A model generated the notes under the pieces. The model ran no database searches and was not told the DNA's origin. It saw only the letters and a list, made by a program, of their open reading frames with translations. Both the position numbers and the translations under genes were made by a program. This document shows, piece by piece, positions 8,243 to 18,700 of a stretch of 64,000 bases of DNA. This DNA is from Saprospiraceae bacterium. Lineage in GTDB: Bacteria > Bacteroidota > Bacteroidia > Chitinophagales > Saprospiraceae. How positions within the stretch are numbered: position 1 is the first letter of the stretch; each line of letters begins with the position of its first letter. The stretch spans positions 635,001 to 699,000 of the forward strand of contig JAWKLJ010000002.1 of assembly GCA_041392805.1 (NCBI GenBank), in the 5' to 3' direction.

Positions 8243-9115
8243 TCATATGGGGCGAATATCCAAAAGCCCTAAAATGTGTGGAATATAGGTGCGGGAAACA
8301 GGTACCGTATCAGGGAAATGATGAATGCTTAGTTGTAGCTGATGGGCGTTGCCTTGTGCTTTTTGAATATAATCTGGATTGATTAAATAGGAGCGATGAC
8401 AACGAATGATCTGGCTAGCTTCGAGCTGTTCTTCCAGTTTTTTCAAGGAAGATCGAAATAACGTCTTTTTTAGGTGCTGATGCTCCAAATGGAAAATAGC
8501 GACATAATTATCCTGTGCCTCAAGTAAAATTAATAGGGTCGAGTCTAGCAGCAATTTATCTTTCCCGTTTTCAGCTACCAGGCTGATCATGTTTTCCATT
8601 TTGGCTACTTGTATAGGCTGTCGCTTGAGATAGGTAACCTCTTTTTTAACTTCCCTTTGATTAAAATACAAAATGATGCCGATGGTAGGAATAACCAACA
8701 TTAAGCCAATGTCGCGGATGAATCCGGCATAGCTACTCCATAACCAATCGTGGAAATCTCCCATCCAATTATAAATATAAAAGGTACAGGTACTTAAGAT
8801 TAGCCAAAGAAAAACCAGCCTTAATCCTAGGGTCTTTCGATTAGATACCTTCCATAGGATTGGGTTTAATCCAAATTCATAAAGTACCATCACTAGTATA
8901 TTTATGCCGGTAAAAGTACTTATGCCAATTAACAAAGAGAGCCTGATCTTATGCGTAGGATCATAATTATTAACGCCAAAGGGTTGGAAAATAAGCAAGA
9001 AAAATGCAACGTATAAATTGATGAATAAAATAAATAACCATTTATCCTTGGCATCAACCAGAAAGGGGATGGGCTTTTCTAAATAAGTAGTTTTAAATTT
9101 GAGTCGATAATTCAT
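8243..9115 (-). CDS. Membrane-anchored LytTR DNA-binding regulator
   Basis: A 290-residue transcription factor with about four N-terminal membrane helices (residues roughly 25-150) and a C-terminal LytTR domain. The latter shows LEAQDNYVAIFHLE and FRSSLKKLEEQLEASQIIRCHRSYLIN, the classic LytTR core. There is no receiver domain, so signals probably enter through the membrane part. This architecture is common in Bacteroidetes. It is divergent from the nitrilase gene (165-bp shared upstream region) and followed by a membrane protein gene. Confidence 0.88.
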   Translation of the reverse strand: MNYRLKFKTTYLEKPIPFLVDAKDKWLFILFINLYVAFFLLIFQPFGVNNYDPTHKIRLSLLIGISTFTGINILVMVLYEFGLNPILWKVSNRKTLGLRLVFLWLILSTCTFYIYNWMGDFHDWLWSSYAGFIRDIGLMLVIPTIGIILYFNQREVKKEVTYLKRQPIQVAKMENMISLVAENGKDKLLLDSTLLILLEAQDNYVAIFHLEHQHLKKTLFRSSLKKLEEQLEASQIIRCHRSYLINPDYIQKAQGNAHQLQLSIHHFPDTVPVSRTYIPHILGLLDIRPI

Positions 9116-9232
9116 AAGGTGGCTATTGGCTCCAAGCTCTAAATTAAGAAGCCTCTTTTGCTTTCCTAATATACAGGACGGATTATTTCACCACCCTTAA
9201 TATTGAAAGAAAAAGGTATCCGGTTTTCCTTT

Positions 9233-9240
9233 TATCTTTG
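9233..9240 (+). promoter_or_regulatory. TAnnTTTG -7 box of the nitrilase gene
   Basis: TATCTTTG, about 40 bp before the ATG at 9281, matches the Bacteroidetes -7 element. A TTG at 9203-9205 is the nearest -33 candidate but the spacing is long. Confidence 0.5.
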
Positions 9241-9280
9241 AGGGGGAGATGCTGTTTCAAACCCTCTAAATTAAGCTGAT

Positions 9281-10189
9281 ATGAAACCAACGAAAGTCGC
9301 CATTGTACAGGCTGCACCTGTGTTATTTGACAAACAGGGATCGCTGGCGAAAGTTGCCGAATATGCTGCAGTAGTAGCAAAAGAAGGGGCGGAATTGGTG
9401 CTTTTTCCGGAGGCCTTTATTCCCGCCTACCCTCGCGGCCTTAGCTTTGGGATGGTGGTGGGGAGCCGGCAAGACTGGGGGCGCGATCACTGGTTGATGT
9501 ATTGGGAGAACGCCTTGGAAATACCTGGACCTGCGCTTGATTTCCTGGCCGGCGTGGCCAAAGAAAATAAGTTATTTCTGGTGATTGGAGTGATAGAACG
9601 GGATGCCCAGCAAGGAACCTTGTATTGTAGTATGCTTTATTTTAATCCTGAAGGCCAGCTTATTCAGCGGCACAGAAAATTGAAACCGACGGGTTCAGAA
9701 CGCCTCATCTGGGGAGAGGGTAGGGGGGATGACCTCCAGGTGTTGTCAACGCCATTGGGGCGCCTGGGAGGGCTAATTTGTTGGGAAAACTACATGCCCC
9801 TGGCACGCATGGCCTTATACGAACAAAATGTACAGATCTACCTGGCGCCCACCGCCGACCAAAGAGAAAGCTGGCAATCGACGATGGTTCACATTGCATG
9901 TGAAGGCCGGTGTTTTGTGTTGGCCTGTAATCAATATGTAACCAAATCACTGTATCCTGCCATTTTTCAGGAGGAAATAAAAGACATGCCAGCGGTGCTT
10001 TGCCGGGGAGGAAGTGTCGTGGTGTCTCCTTTGGGCGCGATATTAGCAGGACCGCTTTGGGATGAAGAAGGCGTTTTGTATGCTACACTTGATCTGGCAG
10101 ACTGCACCAAGGCCAAACTCGATTTTGATGTGTGTGGACACTATGCCCGACCAGATGTGTTTGACTTTTGCTGGAAAAAAGATAATTGA
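9281..10189 (+). CDS. Nitrilase (carbon-nitrogen hydrolase superfamily)
   Basis: Cytoplasmic enzyme expected to hydrolyse nitriles to carboxylic acid and ammonia. It has 302 residues. The catalytic triad is visible as Glu44 (LFPEAF), Lys133 (HRKLKPT) and Cys167 (GGLICWENY). The motif CWENYMPLAR and the LKPTGSERLIWGEG segment favour true nitrilases (EC 3.5.5.1) over amidases. The natural substrate cannot be inferred: the flanking LytTR and Bax1 genes give no pathway context. Confidence 0.92.
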   Translation: MKPTKVAIVQAAPVLFDKQGSLAKVAEYAAVVAKEGAELVLFPEAFIPAYPRGLSFGMVVGSRQDWGRDHWLMYWENALEIPGPALDFLAGVAKENKLFLVIGVIERDAQQGTLYCSMLYFNPEGQLIQRHRKLKPTGSERLIWGEGRGDDLQVLSTPLGRLGGLICWENYMPLARMALYEQNVQIYLAPTADQRESWQSTMVHIACEGRCFVLACNQYVTKSLYPAIFQEEIKDMPAVLCRGGSVVVSPLGAILAGPLWDEEGVLYATLDLADCTKAKLDFDVCGHYARPDVFDFCWKKDN

Positions 10190-10339
10190 TTTTGAAGGCA
10201 AGATTGTTTTGCTTTCAAAAACTTATTATATTAGCTTGTTGTTTATCAGAAAAAAGAGCTGAACATTCAGTCTGGGAATGGACAAACACAACATGCTGAA
10301 TTATTTTGCGCTTAAAGCTTTCTAAATTAATTAAAAATT

Positions 10340-11113
10340 ATGAGTAAAAGAAGAAGAGGTTTCATGGAATCTCGAAATCCTATTATGAATGAGGATGCAT
10401 TCAGAAAAGCCTCCTTAAATAACAGTGCCCTCGATGCCGATTTTATTCAGGTAGGCGCAGGTCGTATGACGGTACAAGGCGCGGTTAACAAGTCCTTGAT
10501 TTTATCAGGCATCATGTTGCTTACTGCCTTATGGGGTTTTACATCTCCTAGTTCCATCATGATGTGGGGAGGAGCCATTGGTGGATTAATAGTTGTATTA
10601 ATAGCCTCGTTTAGGCCTCATCTGTCTCCTACCCTGGCACCAATCTATGCAGGTTTGGAGGGCTTATTTGTTGGAAGTATATCTGCCATTTACGCAGCTG
10701 CTTATGACGGCATTATTTTTCAGGCTGTCACCCTGACCATGGGTGTACTTTTTGCCATGTTATTCATTTACAAAGCAGGTATTATAAAAGTAACCGATAA
10801 GCTACGGTCTGGTATCTATATGGCGACCGGCGCCATTGCGATTGTCTATCTTGTTAACATTGTATTGTCGTTCTTCGGCATTAATATGCCTTATCTGCAT
10901 GAGGCTAGCCCAATTGGTATCGGTATCAGTCTGGTCATTATTGCAGTGGCTGCCTTCAATTTATTGTTGGATTTCGATAATTTCGAGAAAGGTGAGGCCT
11001 ATGGCGCCCCCTCCTATATGGAGTGGTTTTCTGCGATGGGTTTACTGATTACCTTAGTCTGGTTATATATTGAAATTCTTCGCTTGGTAGCGATGTTGTC
11101 TTCCAGGGATTAG
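10340..11113 (+). CDS. Bax inhibitor-1/YccA-like membrane protein
   Basis: A 257-residue protein with a basic N-terminus (MSKRRRG) and about seven transmembrane helices, of the YccA/BI-1-like superfamily. Typical sequence is APIYAGLEGLFVGSISA and FNLLLDFDNFEKG. Family members are linked to calcium leak or FtsH regulation in some species, but the function here is inferred only from the fold. A strong intrinsic terminator at 11164-11199 shows it is transcribed as a single gene or ends its transcript. Confidence 0.88.
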   Translation: MSKRRRGFMESRNPIMNEDAFRKASLNNSALDADFIQVGAGRMTVQGAVNKSLILSGIMLLTALWGFTSPSSIMMWGGAIGGLIVVLIASFRPHLSPTLAPIYAGLEGLFVGSISAIYAAAYDGIIFQAVTLTMGVLFAMLFIYKAGIIKVTDKLRSGIYMATGAIAIVYLVNIVLSFFGINMPYLHEASPIGIGISLVIIAVAAFNLLLDFDNFEKGEAYGAPSYMEWFSAMGLLITLVWLYIEILRLVAMLSSRD

Positions 11114-11163
11114 TGCAGTTGGCAACAATCTATCCTGATTCAAAAATTATTAAATACGCTATA

Positions 11164-11199
11164 AAGCGCGGAAAGAGTCTCTCCTTCCGCGCTTTTTCT
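11164..11199 (+). terminator. Intrinsic terminator after the Bax1-like gene
   Basis: A 10-bp perfect GC-rich stem AAGCGCGGAA/TTCCGCGCTT (11164-11173 and 11185-11194) is followed by a T-rich run. Confidence 0.9.
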
Positions 11200-11234
11200 T
11201 TACTGCTCATGCCGCAAAGTGATCGGTGTGTCCC

Positions 11235-11270
11235 TTGTGCAGATAGGTAAGCCATTTTTTTATATCTTTG
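11235..11270 (+). promoter_or_regulatory. Promoter of the AAA-ATPase/PDDEXK gene
   Basis: TTG at 11235-11237 and TATCTTTG at 11263-11270 have near-ideal Bacteroidetes spacing. The ATG follows at 11275, so the leader would be very short or absent. Confidence 0.55.
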
Positions 11271-11274
11271 AAGG

Positions 11275-12813
11275 ATGAAAAAGTTGCCAATTGGTATTCA
11301 AACTTTCGATAAAATAATTGAAGAGGACTTCCTCTATATAGATAAAACACAAAAGATTCACCAGCTAATTACTAGTGGTGACTACTTTTTTCTTTCCCGT
11401 CCTCGCCGTTTTGGAAAATCGCTTACAATTTCAACAATCAAAGCAATTTATGATGGCAAAGCATCACTGTTTCGTGGTTTGTGGATTGCCGATAAGTGGA
11501 ATTGGAACAAAAAGAACCCTGTTATTCATATTCCTTTTAATGAAATTGGTTATAAATCGTTGGGTTTGGCGGAAGCCCTTAATCGATTTTTAGATGAACA
11601 GGCCGATTTATATAGCATTAAATTAGAAGCGTCTGTTTATGATCAAAAATTTAGAGAGCTAATTCGTAAGCTATCAGTCAAAGAAAAAGTTGTCATTCTG
11701 ATAGATGAGTATGATAAGGCAATTATTGATTATCTGGGCACAGAAACAGCCCAAGCCTTAACTCATCAACAAATACTTAAAAACTTTTATAGTATCATAA
11801 AAAGTAGCGACCCCTATATCGAATTATTACTTATAACAGGTGTTTCTAAGTTTAGTAAAATTGGAATTTTTTCAGACTTAAATAATTTGAATGATATTAC
11901 TTTTGATTGGCGGTTTGCGGAATTGACGGGCTATACTCAAAAAGAGTTGGAATTTTATTTTGAACCGTATTTTCAAATGGTACTTGACCGAAATAATTTT
12001 ACTGAATTGACTGAATTATTAAGCCAGGTCCGTTATTGGTATAATGGCTATTCTTGGGACGCGGAGTGTTTTGTTTACAATCCATTCTCCGTACTTTCCT
12101 ATTTTGCGACTGGAGAGTTTCGTAATTACTGGTTCGAAACGGGGACTCCAAGTTTTCTCTTAGAATTGATGAAGGCTGAAAACAAATACCAATTGAGTAA
12201 ATTGAAAGTCAATCAGGCTGCCTTTTCATCTTATGATATAGAGAACCTTAAAGCATTGCCTATTTTATTTCAAACGGGGTATCTCACCATAAAGCAAAAA
12301 CTACCATACAGATACGTTTTAGATTATCCAAATAATGAAGTGCGTGAGTCAATGCTCCAATATATCTTAGCTGATTTGAGTAATGACGATCCAGGGCTTA
12401 CTACTAATTTTATCCTGAATTTGCAAGAAGCATTTTATGAGGATGATTTGGATCAGGTTATGGAATTGCTCCAAAGTATTTTTGCCCGTATTCCACATCA
12501 AATTTTTATAGCTAACAAAGAGGCTTATTATCATTCCTTGCTTTATATCGTATTCCATTTTTTGAAGCTATATACAGTGGCAGCAGAAGTTAGCACTAAT
12601 AAAGGCAGGATTGATGCAGTAATTGAAACGCCAAGGCATATTTATATCATTGAGTTCAAATTAAATGAAAGTGCTGCTGTTGCTTTAACCCAAATTAAAG
12701 AAAATGGCTATCCCGAACAATATGCATCCCGAAAAAAACCAATAGTATTAGTAGGGATCAATTTCGCTGAAGAAAAAAGAGGAATTCAGGATTGGATAGT
12801 AGAAAGAATTTAA
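11275..12813 (+). CDS. AAA-ATPase-like protein with C-terminal PD-(D/E)XK nuclease-like domain
   Basis: A 512-residue member of the AAA-ATPase_like/PDDEXK_9 family, which is heavily expanded in Bacteroidetes and has no established function. The N-terminus MKKLPIGIQTFDKII and FLYIDKT is diagnostic. Walker A is SRPRRFGKSL and Walker B is VVILIDEYDKAI. The C-terminal nuclease-like core reads GRIDAVIETPRHIYIIEFKLN, with the D...ExK residues in place. The gene is visibly richer in A+T than clpB next door, and such genes often vary between strains, so horizontal acquisition is plausible. It has its own promoter and no co-transcribed partner. Confidence 0.88.
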   Translation: MKKLPIGIQTFDKIIEEDFLYIDKTQKIHQLITSGDYFFLSRPRRFGKSLTISTIKAIYDGKASLFRGLWIADKWNWNKKNPVIHIPFNEIGYKSLGLAEALNRFLDEQADLYSIKLEASVYDQKFRELIRKLSVKEKVVILIDEYDKAIIDYLGTETAQALTHQQILKNFYSIIKSSDPYIELLLITGVSKFSKIGIFSDLNNLNDITFDWRFAELTGYTQKELEFYFEPYFQMVLDRNNFTELTELLSQVRYWYNGYSWDAECFVYNPFSVLSYFATGEFRNYWFETGTPSFLLELMKAENKYQLSKLKVNQAAFSSYDIENLKALPILFQTGYLTIKQKLPYRYVLDYPNNEVRESMLQYILADLSNDDPGLTTNFILNLQEAFYEDDLDQVMELLQSIFARIPHQIFIANKEAYYHSLLYIVFHFLKLYTVAAEVSTNKGRIDAVIETPRHIYIIEFKLNESAAVALTQIKENGYPEQYASRKKPIVLVGINFAEEKRGIQDWIVERI

Positions 12814-13025
12814 ATTATGCTGACAAAATGTCTTTGTCTTTCTGTAATCACAAGACATTTTGGCCGACCCACCCTGTTTTATCTGCCACAATATCTTCTC
12901 CACTCCACTGGCATATTCCTTGCAAATCCATTCTTGTAGGCAATAATAATTGTCAATAAACCAACATCAATTAATCAACAGAAGCCTTAAATTTTTTGTT
13001 ATAAAAATATAAATAGAGATAAGCC

Positions 13026-15650
13026 ATGAACCTAAATAACCTAACCATAAAATCGCAGGAAGCCCTGCAACGCGCCCAGCAAATTGCCATGGAACACCAG
13101 AACCAAGCCATGGAAATAGGGCATTTACTAAAAGGTATACTGGAAGTGGACGAAAGTGTCGCTCCCTTTGTCTTCAAGAAATTGGGGATCAATTTACAAG
13201 TCGTGACCCAAGCACTGGATAGTATTGTCGCTTCCTATCCCAAAGGAGGTAGCAGCAATCAATATTTTTCCAGACCAGCAACAGAAGCCATCCAGAAAGC
13301 AAACATATTGCTAAAAGAGTTTGGTGATGAATATGTCTCCCTCGAACACCTGCTATTGGGTATTGTAGCCGTAAAAGATACGGTTTCCCAAATGCTAAAA
13401 GATGCGGGGGTATCTGAAAAGGCCCTCAAAGCAGCCATTCACGACATGCGGAAAGGCGCCAAAGTGACTTCTTCTAGCGCGGAAGGCAGTTATAATGCAT
13501 TGAATAAATATGCTGTCAACCTTAATGAGCGCGCCCGCAGTGGAAAACTAGACCCGGTTATTGGGCGAGAAGAAGAAATTCGTAGAGTACTGCATATTTT
13601 GGCCCGCCGAACCAAAAATAACCCAATCTTGATTGGTGAACCTGGGGTTGGAAAAACGGCAATTATAGAAGGTTTGGCACACCGGATCATCAATGGAGAT
13701 GTGCCAGAAGACCTTAGTGGCAAAGTAATTTATGCCTTGGATATGGGAGCTTTAATTGCCGGAGCCAAATACCAAGGCGAGTTTGAAGAGCGCCTAAAAG
13801 CAGTCATCAATGAAGTGATTGCGGCAGATGGTGATATTTTCTTATTCATCGATGAAATTCACACCCTAGTTGGTGCGGGTAAAGGCCAGGGCGCCATGGA
13901 TGCCGCAAATATCCTCAAACCCGCCCTTGCGCGGGGTGAACTACGCGCCATTGGTGCCACAACCTTAAAGGAGTACCAGCAGTTTTTTGAAAAAGATAAA
14001 GCACTCGAACGCCGTTTTCAAAATGTAATGGTGGATGAACCCACACAGGAAGATGCGATCTCGATCTTGCGAGGACTGAAAGAACGATACGAGTCTCACC
14101 ATAAAATCAATATTAAAGATGAGGCGATTGTAGCGGCAGTACAACTTTCTACCCGCTATATCACAGATCGCTTTTTGCCTGATAAAGCAATTGACTTGAT
14201 CGATGAAGCGGCTGCCCGGTTGCGTCTGGAAATGAACTCCATGCCGGAAGCACTCGATGAGGTAGAACGCAAAATTCGCCAGTTGGAGATTGAGCGAGAA
14301 GCGATGAAACGCGAAAAGGACAGTACCAAGCTCAAAAAACTACAAGAAGACCTGGCCAATCTGGAAGAAAACAGAAATGCCCTGCGTGCCCAATGGGAAA
14401 GCGAAAGAGAGGTGGTGCTTGGCGTGCAACAGGCCAAGCAAGAAATTGAACAACTGAAGCAAGAAGCTAAACAGGCGGAACGCGAAGGCGATTTTAGCCA
14501 AGTAGCGGAGATCAGATATGGCCGTATTCCAGATGTAGAAGAACGCCTGGCTGTGTTTAATCGCAGGCTACAGGACATGCAGGCAACCGGTAAACAATTG
14601 GTCAAAGAAGAAGTCGAAGCAGAAGATATTGCCGAAATTGTAGCCAAATGGACGGGCATACCTGTCACCAGAATGCTGCAAAGTGAAAGAGAAAAGTTAT
14701 TGCTGCTAGAGGACCAATTGCATAAGCGGGTCATCGGACAAGAAGAGGCCGTCGAAGCGGTATCAGATGCGATCCGACTGAACCGAACAGGCCTATCCAA
14801 TGAGAAACGTCCTATTGGCTCCTTCCTGTTTTTAGGGACCACCGGCGTAGGTAAAACGGAATTGGCAAAAGCCTTGGCCGAATACCTATTCGATGATGAA
14901 AACCTGATGACGCGTATTGATATGAGTGAATACCAGGAGCGCCATTCGGTTTCTCGCTTAGTGGGTGCGCCTCCGGGTTATGTGGGCTATGATGAAGGCG
15001 GTCAATTGACCGAAGCGGTTAGAAGGAAACCCTATTCTGTCGTTTTGTTGGATGAAATCGAAAAGGCACACCCAGATGTATTTAATATCCTCCTCCAGGT
15101 ACTGGAAGATGGTCGATTGACAGATAACAAAGGGCGGGTAGCTAACTTTAAGAATACCATCGTGATCATGACCTCCAATATGGGATCAGATATTATTCGG
15201 GAAAACTTCCAGGGGATGAATGATACCAATAAAGAGGAGATCATTGAAAATACCCAACAGCTGGTCTTTGATTTGCTAAAACGCAACGTAAGACCCGAGT
15301 TCCTTAACCGGATCGATGAAATCATTATGTTCAGTCCTTTGTCGAGAAAAGATATTCGAGGTATTGTGGAACTGCAACTGAATGGCCTGAGAGCCGACTT
15401 GGCAGCGCAGAATATCACGATGAAGATTACACCCGAAGCAATGGATTGGCTAGCCGAAGAAGGCTACCATCCCGAATTTGGCGCCCGACCATTGAAACGT
15501 TTAATCCAGAAAAAAGTCTTAAAGCAATTGTCTAAACAAATGCTGATGGGACAGGTCAAACCCGGCAGCCACGTCGTGTTGGATATCTTTGATGGGGTAG
15601 TTGTGTTCCGCCAAGCCATCAAAGAAGAAGAAGCCCTGGTGGTAGAATAA
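13026..15650 (+). CDS. clpB: ClpB disaggregase (Hsp100)
   Basis: Hexameric ATPase that rescues aggregated proteins with DnaK. The 874 residues match the family. It has an N-terminal Clp_N double repeat (residues about 1-145), NBD1 with Walker A GEPGVGKTA and Walker B FLFIDEIHTLVGAGKGQGAMDAANILKP, a long coiled-coil middle domain (about 410-530) that distinguishes ClpB from ClpA/C, NBD2 with GTTGVGKTELAKALA and YSVVLLDEIEKAHPDVF, and a C-terminal D2-small domain. A long palindrome at 15660-15703 terminates it. No heat-shock operator was recognised. Confidence 0.97.
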   Translation: MNLNNLTIKSQEALQRAQQIAMEHQNQAMEIGHLLKGILEVDESVAPFVFKKLGINLQVVTQALDSIVASYPKGGSSNQYFSRPATEAIQKANILLKEFGDEYVSLEHLLLGIVAVKDTVSQMLKDAGVSEKALKAAIHDMRKGAKVTSSSAEGSYNALNKYAVNLNERARSGKLDPVIGREEEIRRVLHILARRTKNNPILIGEPGVGKTAIIEGLAHRIINGDVPEDLSGKVIYALDMGALIAGAKYQGEFEERLKAVINEVIAADGDIFLFIDEIHTLVGAGKGQGAMDAANILKPALARGELRAIGATTLKEYQQFFEKDKALERRFQNVMVDEPTQEDAISILRGLKERYESHHKINIKDEAIVAAVQLSTRYITDRFLPDKAIDLIDEAAARLRLEMNSMPEALDEVERKIRQLEIEREAMKREKDSTKLKKLQEDLANLEENRNALRAQWESEREVVLGVQQAKQEIEQLKQEAKQAEREGDFSQVAEIRYGRIPDVEERLAVFNRRLQDMQATGKQLVKEEVEAEDIAEIVAKWTGIPVTRMLQSEREKLLLLEDQLHKRVIGQEEAVEAVSDAIRLNRTGLSNEKRPIGSFLFLGTTGVGKTELAKALAEYLFDDENLMTRIDMSEYQERHSVSRLVGAPPGYVGYDEGGQLTEAVRRKPYSVVLLDEIEKAHPDVFNILLQVLEDGRLTDNKGRVANFKNTIVIMTSNMGSDIIRENFQGMNDTNKEEIIENTQQLVFDLLKRNVRPEFLNRIDEIIMFSPLSRKDIRGIVELQLNGLRADLAAQNITMKITPEAMDWLAEEGYHPEFGARPLKRLIQKKVLKQLSKQMLMGQVKPGSHVVLDIFDGVVVFRQAIKEEEALVVE

Positions 15651-15659
15651 GAAAATAGA

Positions 15660-15703
15660 TAGAGGTATTGGAGGCTAAGCACTTAGCATCTCCAATACCT
15701 CTA
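15660..15703. terminator. Long palindrome after clpB, likely bidirectional terminator
   Basis: Outer arms 15660-15673 and 15690-15703 are a perfect 14-bp inverted repeat. The inner GCTAAG/CTTAGC extends it to about 20 bp interrupted by a 2-nt bulge. It sits between the convergent clpB and T9SS-adhesin genes. There is no strong T run. Confidence 0.6.
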
Positions 15704-15791
15704 CATTCCTTCAATACGTTATATAGAAGACGAATGCTGAGCACGACCTTAATTCCTCTGGTTTTGATCAGGTATTCATGCTTGCCACAGC

Positions 15792-18700
15792 TTATCGAAG
15801 AAGGGTTAAGTCCCCTTGATACACCCTGGTTTGCCCATTTTGGAGCGTGATTCGCGTATAATAGGTGTATACGCCTGTTGAAGCTTCCTTTCCTCGGTAG
15901 GTGCCATCCCAGCTAAAGGCGGGATCATTGGCAGGAAAATCACTTGCTTCAAAGAGCAGGTTTCCCCACCGATCAAATATCATGAGCATATTGATGAGTT
16001 GCACGCGTTGGTCCGCATGAACCACGTAAAGATCATTTAAACCATCCCCATTAGGACTGAAGCCATTGGGTATAAACATACCATCAAAAGGACCAACTTC
16101 AATCAGAAAACTGGCCTGCAAGGCACAGCCATTTTCAGCAAAAACGGTGGCAGTGTAAATCGTAGAACCCTCAGGGCGTGCGTTGGGTGTAGGGCAATCC
16201 GGGCAACTTAGCCAACGCTGAGGCTCCCAGTTGATTTTAGTAATAGTAAAGTTAGCGGAAATACCTAGCCCAATGCTATCTCCTTCGGTTATACGGGCTG
16301 TAGTAAAAGATGGAAAAAGCTGGAACGCCGCTTGAGGGACATCCACACTTCCCGATACAAAACAACCGTTGGCATCCGTTACCAAAATCGGATAGGAACC
16401 CGCTTCAATATGGTCAAAAAGCCCTTGGCTTTGGGTATTGGCGCCAACTTGGAAGGTGTAGGGCCCCGTTGCACCATCCACAAATACTTCAACTAGTCCT
16501 CCATCTTCAACGCACAAAGGAGGCGTAACGGACACATCAATGTCAAACCCAGGAGGAGCCACCAAGGCGTAGGAATGCACGGTCTCACAGCCAAAGGCAT
16601 CCGTTACGGTAAGGCTATAATTTCCTGGGCCCAGGGCGACGATCTGCTCGGTTTGGCTACCGTTGCTCCACTGCCATTGGTAAGGCATGATGCCGCCTTG
16701 GCTGACCGCCTTTAGTTGGCCATCTGCTGCTTGCGGACAGCTAATTTCATACCCATTGGGGAATTCGACCGCTTCAATGGAAGTGGCTAATTGGGAAACT
16801 TCCACCGTTTTGGATGCTACACCCGTACAGCCATTCTCATCCGTCACACTTAGGGTGAAAACTCCTGCTGTATTAATAGCTATGGATGGAGCGGTCGACC
16901 CATTAGACCACAAGTAAGTCTCGAAATTCGCATTTGGACTTAAAGAGGTAGACTCGCCAAGGCATAGGGCAGCGTCGCCTTCGATGATAAAGGAAGGGTT
17001 GGGGTTAACGATTAAGTTAAGCGAAACAATACTATCACAATTAGCCTGGGAAACCAACGTATCTGTATAAAATCCAGTGTTTTGGTAAAAGTTGGTGCCC
17101 ACAAAAACGCCTTCCCCTTCACAAAGAGCTATGTTCAGGGTGGTGAAAACACTTTCAATGAATTCCAAATGAAGAAAGACCGTGCTATCACAATTATTAC
17201 TATTGGGAAATACGGCTATGTAATCGCCACTTTGTGTATAGGTCGAGTCTCCCATTGTATAGCCGTCTCCTTCGCAGATCGTGATGTTTAAGCGTGTTTC
17301 GTTAACTTCATAAACGGTTAGATTCAGTTGTAAAATACTATCACAACCAAAAAAGTCGGGGATTGTATCTCGGAAAGAGCCACTCTGCGTGTACAATTTA
17401 TTTTGAAAGACAATAGATTGTCCTTGGCAGATGGTATCCCAAAATTCCGTAAAGGAGGGGTCCACAACAGATAAAATCAAGGTGACAAAGCTTTCACATT
17501 CATTATCATCTTCTATAAGTTGAGTGAAAACCCCTGTTTGATCATATCTTGAATTCCCAATTACCACAACTTCACCCCTGCAAATTACCGTATCAATGGT
17601 CGTTTCCGGAGCCGGTAAGACGGTCAAATTTAAGTTGACAAGGCTGTCGCATCCTGCTGCTGTCTCTAATATTCTGCTGTAAAACCCCGTTTCAAAATAA
17701 CGCACGCCTCCAATTTCACCCCATTGCCCTGTGCAGATGGTTTGATCAATATCAGACTGGATCATATCCAAAACGGTGAGGTTTAAATTCACCAAGCTGT
17801 CACAACCGCTCTCGGTAACAAGCATTCTGCTATAGAATCCCGTTTCAAAATAACGTAGCCCACCAATCTCACCCCATTGACCCGTACATATGGTCTGGTC
17901 GATGTCGGATTGAATAGTATCCAAAACGGTGAGGTTTAAATTAACCAGGCTATCGCAACCGTTCTCGGTAATAAGCATGCTGCTATAGGATCCTGTTTCA
18001 AAATAGCGTACCCCTCCAATTTCACCCCATTGGCCGGTGCAAATGGTCTGATCAATATCAGTTTGAATGACGTCCAAAACGGTGAGATTCAGATTCACAA
18101 AACTATCACATCCTTCGGTTGTTTGATATGCTTGCTGGTAAATGCCAGTGGTGGACAAGGTAAGCGGACCAAAGGTGATCGTTTGGCCCCCACAAAGGGT
18201 AGTATCAATAAATGTCTCCTTCGGAGGAAGGACATAAAGGGTAAGAGAAACGATCGTATCGCAAAGCGTATCTTTGTAAAAGCCAGTCTGGTTGTAAGTA
18301 ACCCTTCCTAAAGTATAGGATTGTCCAAAACAAAGGGTATCATTGATAGTACTTTGCACTGGTTCAATCAATAAAAGGTCTAGGTTGTAAATCGTATCAC
18401 AACCATTCGGATTAGGAACTTCAATTTGAAAAACCCCCGTTTCGCTAAAGTATTGGTCTCTTACCCTGATACTGTCGCCAAAACAGATGGCTTCAACGAT
18501 ATTAATGTTCACCTTCTCTTTCCGTACCAATTGCGTAATGAGTATACTATCACAAGCTCCATTATTTTCAATAATATCGTAATAGGTTCCAATCGCAGTT
18601 TGGTCTGCGCCACCCACAAAGAAGCTTTCTCCCTCGCAAATACTTATTTCGCGTTCCGCCATCCGCGTTGGGTCGATTCTTTGCGCGCTAAGGGTATAAA

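Noticed and set aside
14156..14842. 228-codon antisense frame within clpB
   Set aside because: Ser/Arg/Cys-rich shadow of a strongly conserved gene.
17615..18230. Possible CRISPR array
   Set aside because: Repeats are 153 bp long, in frame and coding, without spacers; no cas genes. No other array-like pattern seen.
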